From Megaleporinus macrocephalus (Eukaryota; Chordata; Actinopteri; Characiformes; Anostomidae), in assembly GCA_021613375.1 (NCBI GenBank), contig CM038725.1:12046589-12110588 (forward strand): a DNA stretch of 64,000 nt, given 5' to 3'. Position 1 is the first letter of the stretch. Each line of letters opens with the position of its first letter. Below, one piece after another: positions 61,640 to 64,000 of the stretch. The translations under genes were made by a program, and so were the position numbers. Below the pieces are notes generated by a model, which saw only the letters and a list, made by a program, of their open reading frames with translations, was not told the DNA's origin and did no database searches.

Positions 61640-61930
61640 GGGGGGGTTGGTGTTGAACGTATGGCCTAAAATAAACGTGGCTGCACAACCCGTCCATGTC
61701 AAATGCGAACTCACAGGCACTTGTAATCGCCTCCTCTTGAGCAGCAGAATGTTGCAGGGATCAAGTGGTCTCGACAAAGACTTCTGTTTACCGGCAGAAT
61801 GGGATAGCTCTGCTGCCACTGTAGCGCTCTCTGATCCGAGCAGATCACAGGGCTGGAGTCGACGCAACTTTAATCTGTAAACATGCGCGTCAGACAAATG
61901 CTTTCCGCGTGCATGTGTTTGAGGATGACA
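61640..61930. other. Non-repetitive stretch, candidate conserved noncoding DNA
   Basis: Overlapping short frames on both strands lack domains and splice context. The sequence (GCCTAAAATAAACGTGGCTG, GGAGTCGACGCAACTTTAAT) is complex, CpG-containing and does not recur in the window. Confidence 0.25.
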
Positions 61931-62445
61931 CAGCGTAAGCACTAGAAAGGATGTGGACTGGATTTTCTTCTAGAAGCTTATCCCATGCACGTCATGCAAC
62001 ACATAACCCCTCAAGACTTTCGGTTAGGCCTTTGACATTTAGCGGAGTTACTGCAGTGACAGCCCCAGTTTTAGGACATCCTTAGACCACAGCTTCAGGT
62101 TTCAGACAGACAAACAGCTTCAGCTCTCGGGAAAAACATAATGTCTAAGCTACAATTTGACATCACACGAAACGGCCTTAGACAAAAGGCATGAGGCTAA
62201 ACTAAGCAGCTTCAGGCGGTGAAGTTCATATGACAGTCTCTGTTCTTTTCAATCTTACTAGACTGATTACAGTTTGGTAGGCCAAATGAAGGCAGCAATA
62301 TACTTCAGGCACAACTTCCACTGAAGTGCACTTTCATTATGTTCACAAACAGTACGCTTCAACTCGCATCCAACAACTGTGTTTGCTTCCACATCCACTG
62401 CAGTACTCTAAAAAACTCCTGGAACAAAACATGTGTGTCTAAGCT

Positions 62446-62520
62446 AGTAGTTCTTTAAAAGTAGTTCTTTAAAGAACCAAAATATTTCTTGTAGTTCTAA
62501 ATGGATCTTTAATAAGATCG
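62446..62520 (+). repeat. AGAACC/GGTTCT-type repeat, third copy
   Basis: AGTTCTTTAAAAGTAGTTCT, TTAAAGAACCAAAATATTTC and AGTTCTAAATGGATCTTTAA resemble the copies at 9484 and 51597. Confidence 0.4.
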
Positions 62521-63454
62521 GTTTCATTTGGCACTCGGGCTGCAAGGTGCCCTGGCTAGGCTAATAATGACTCTGCATGCAAACTTGAACCCTTGCTTCT
62601 GCAGCTGAGGCTAGGTCAAGAGACCCCCACTCCACCCCACCCCCATTCACACTCCAGCTATGCAAACTATCCTCTGCCTCGCCAACTCCGCAAGTCCCAG
62701 AACCCAAGCCTGGGAACACCAATGACAGGATTCCACGGTTCCCTCTTCATCCCCTCCAATAGTTATGGAGGTAGACTGACTGGGTGAAGGCAGCTGGCTT
62801 TTGCATGCCAATAACAAAAAGCCTGCAGCTGTCCTCTTCACTGAGGGTGTTTACCTCGTCTAGCGCCATGGCTACAGAAGGGCATGAGAGTCTGGCGCTC
62901 AATACCATGAAACTTCAGCAGGCAGCTTTGCCAGTAATATTTTTTTGTGTTTTGCTGCTGGCTTTGTTCACAGGGCCTAATGACTAGAGCCTACTCGTCC
63001 CCCTGAAGTTATATTTCAAAATCAAGTTTACACAATGTTCCCCTTGTCCCAGAGAAGTCTATGAGCCAAAACATTTGCTTTCCAAAGTTTATGGACAAAA
63101 TTATTATAGCTTCCTGCAATTAGCTTATCCGACCATGGCACAAAGGGGATGCTAATATTACAATAAGTGAGATTTAAATATGTAATAGTTGTGACTGTTG
63201 GCTTAAAAAATGTGTAAATGTGCTATTATGTGCTGGGATGTGGTTTAAGTGTGGCTATTGATGACCTGCTTGCTTTCTCAGCCATTCAGTAAGCGCTGAG
63301 CAGTGGTTCTCTCTGTTTCCATGTTCAGTAAAAGAGCATTTGCTTAAAGTGCTATTCATCCTCATTTGCTAAGATGACCACAGTATAACACAGTATGAGA
63401 AGAATATACTTCAATATGGTAGACATCATTGATTTTGGCTATGAAGCATTCAGG

Positions 63455-63494
63455 GTTTTTGTTTATTTGTTTGTTTGTTTGTTTGTTTGTTTTT
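63455..63494 (+). repeat. (TTTG)n microsatellite
   Basis: About nine TTTG units. Confidence 0.93.
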
Positions 63495-63511
63495 ATAGAA
63501 TAAAGTACATT

Positions 63512-64000
63512 ACATGGACCAAAGTATTCCGCGTTACACCTAAAGGATCTTGTGATTACATCCCATTCTAAATCCATAGGCATTCATATGGAGTTGGTCC
63601 CCCGTTGCACCTATAACAGCTTCAAGTCAAGTCAAGTGGGTTTTATTGTCATTTCAACTACATACAGAGTACACAGTGAAACGAAACGTTCCTCCAGGAC
63701 CATGGTGCAACATAGACAGGTACAACATGGTACAACATAGCTTCCACTCTTCTGGGAAAACCCAGAAGAGCATTTATGAGGTCAGACACTGAGGTTGGAC
63801 AAGGAAGCCTTCTTCTCAATATAATTTCTATTTTGTCCCAAAGGTGTCTGATGGGGTTAAGGGGAGGACTCTGTGCCAGCCAGTTAAGTTTTTTTCACAC
63901 TAAACTCACTCAACCAGCCTTTATTGATGCTGCCTTTGCCCTTTGTCATGCTGGCGCAGAACATGGCCTTCCCCAAATTGTTTCCACAAATGCTAGAAGT
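63512..64000 (-). mobile_element. Tc1-like element, runs off the window, with nested insert
   Basis: ACATGGACCAAAGTATTCCG, GGAGTTGGTCCCCCGTTGCA, CACTCTTCTGGGAAAACCCA, CCCAAAGGTGTCTGATGGGG and GTCATGCTGGCGCAGAACAT follow the reverse complement of a fish Tc1-like element. The left terminus is present and the right is outside the window. A 115-bp insert splits it at 63624-63738. Confidence 0.7.
63624..63738. mobile_element. Nested 115-bp insertion with 6-bp target duplication
   Basis: The insert begins AAGTCAAGTCAAGTGGGTTT and continues TATTGTCATTTCAACTACAT and CAGTGAAACGAAACGTTCCT. It is flanked by AGCTTC at 63618-63623 and again at 63739-63744. Removing one copy restores the host element's AACAGCTTCCACTCTTCTGG. 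A related AAGTCAAGTCAAGT start lies at about 5718. Confidence 0.75.

Noticed and set aside
61622..61942. Open frames on both strands near 61.7 kb as a coding exon
   Set aside because: No recognisable motif, both strands open by chance, no convincing splice context.

Overview
The window looks like a vertebrate, almost certainly teleost, genomic segment. Coding sequence occurs only as short exons with GT/AG junctions and kilobase introns. The spacer is AT-rich, full of microsatellites, and packed with tRNA-derived SINEs, Tc1/mariner fragments and MITEs of kinds familiar from fish. Several repeat families (a SINE with a CTTCGAGTCCCC B box, a fold-back element starting ACCGATCAGCC) suggest an otophysan fish (characiform or catfish lineage). 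That is inference from memory of repeat families, not something the window proves.

Only one protein-coding gene can be supported: the 3' end of ADGRV1 (GPR98/VLGR1/MASS1, the very large adhesion GPCR of the Usher type 2 complex), on the + strand. Four coding exons are visible at 6926-7047, 21575-21763, 28540-28714 and 32159-32277. Their reading phases join cleanly. Together they encode about 200 residues: the sixth and seventh membrane helices, the cytoplasmic tail, and the C-terminal PDZ ligand ending ADTHL. The 3' UTR runs to an AATAAA at 32599. The gene starts upstream of the window. The first 6.9 kb is intron, mostly SINEs and MITE remnants.

From about 32.62 kb to the end no exon could be recognised on either strand. 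This 31 kb is intergenic and repeat-rich: two decayed Tc1-like transposase copies (40.4-41.4 and 41.9-42.4 kb), several Tc1-derived non-autonomous elements, a 57-bp satellite array of 22 units with visible higher-order structure (49.14-50.41 kb), a hAT-like MITE (51.83-52.36 kb), a tRNA-SINE (60.9-61.2 kb), and a Tc1-derived element at the right edge that carries a nested insertion with a 6-bp target duplication. A few GC-richer, non-repetitive stretches may be conserved noncoding elements.

I found no operon-like system, CRISPR array, RNA gene or new coding system. The most informative observations are the ADGRV1 exon structure, the layered 57-bp satellite, the tandem array of a TIR-bearing MITE in intron 7048-21574, and a set of dispersed repeat families defined here only by comparing copies within the window.
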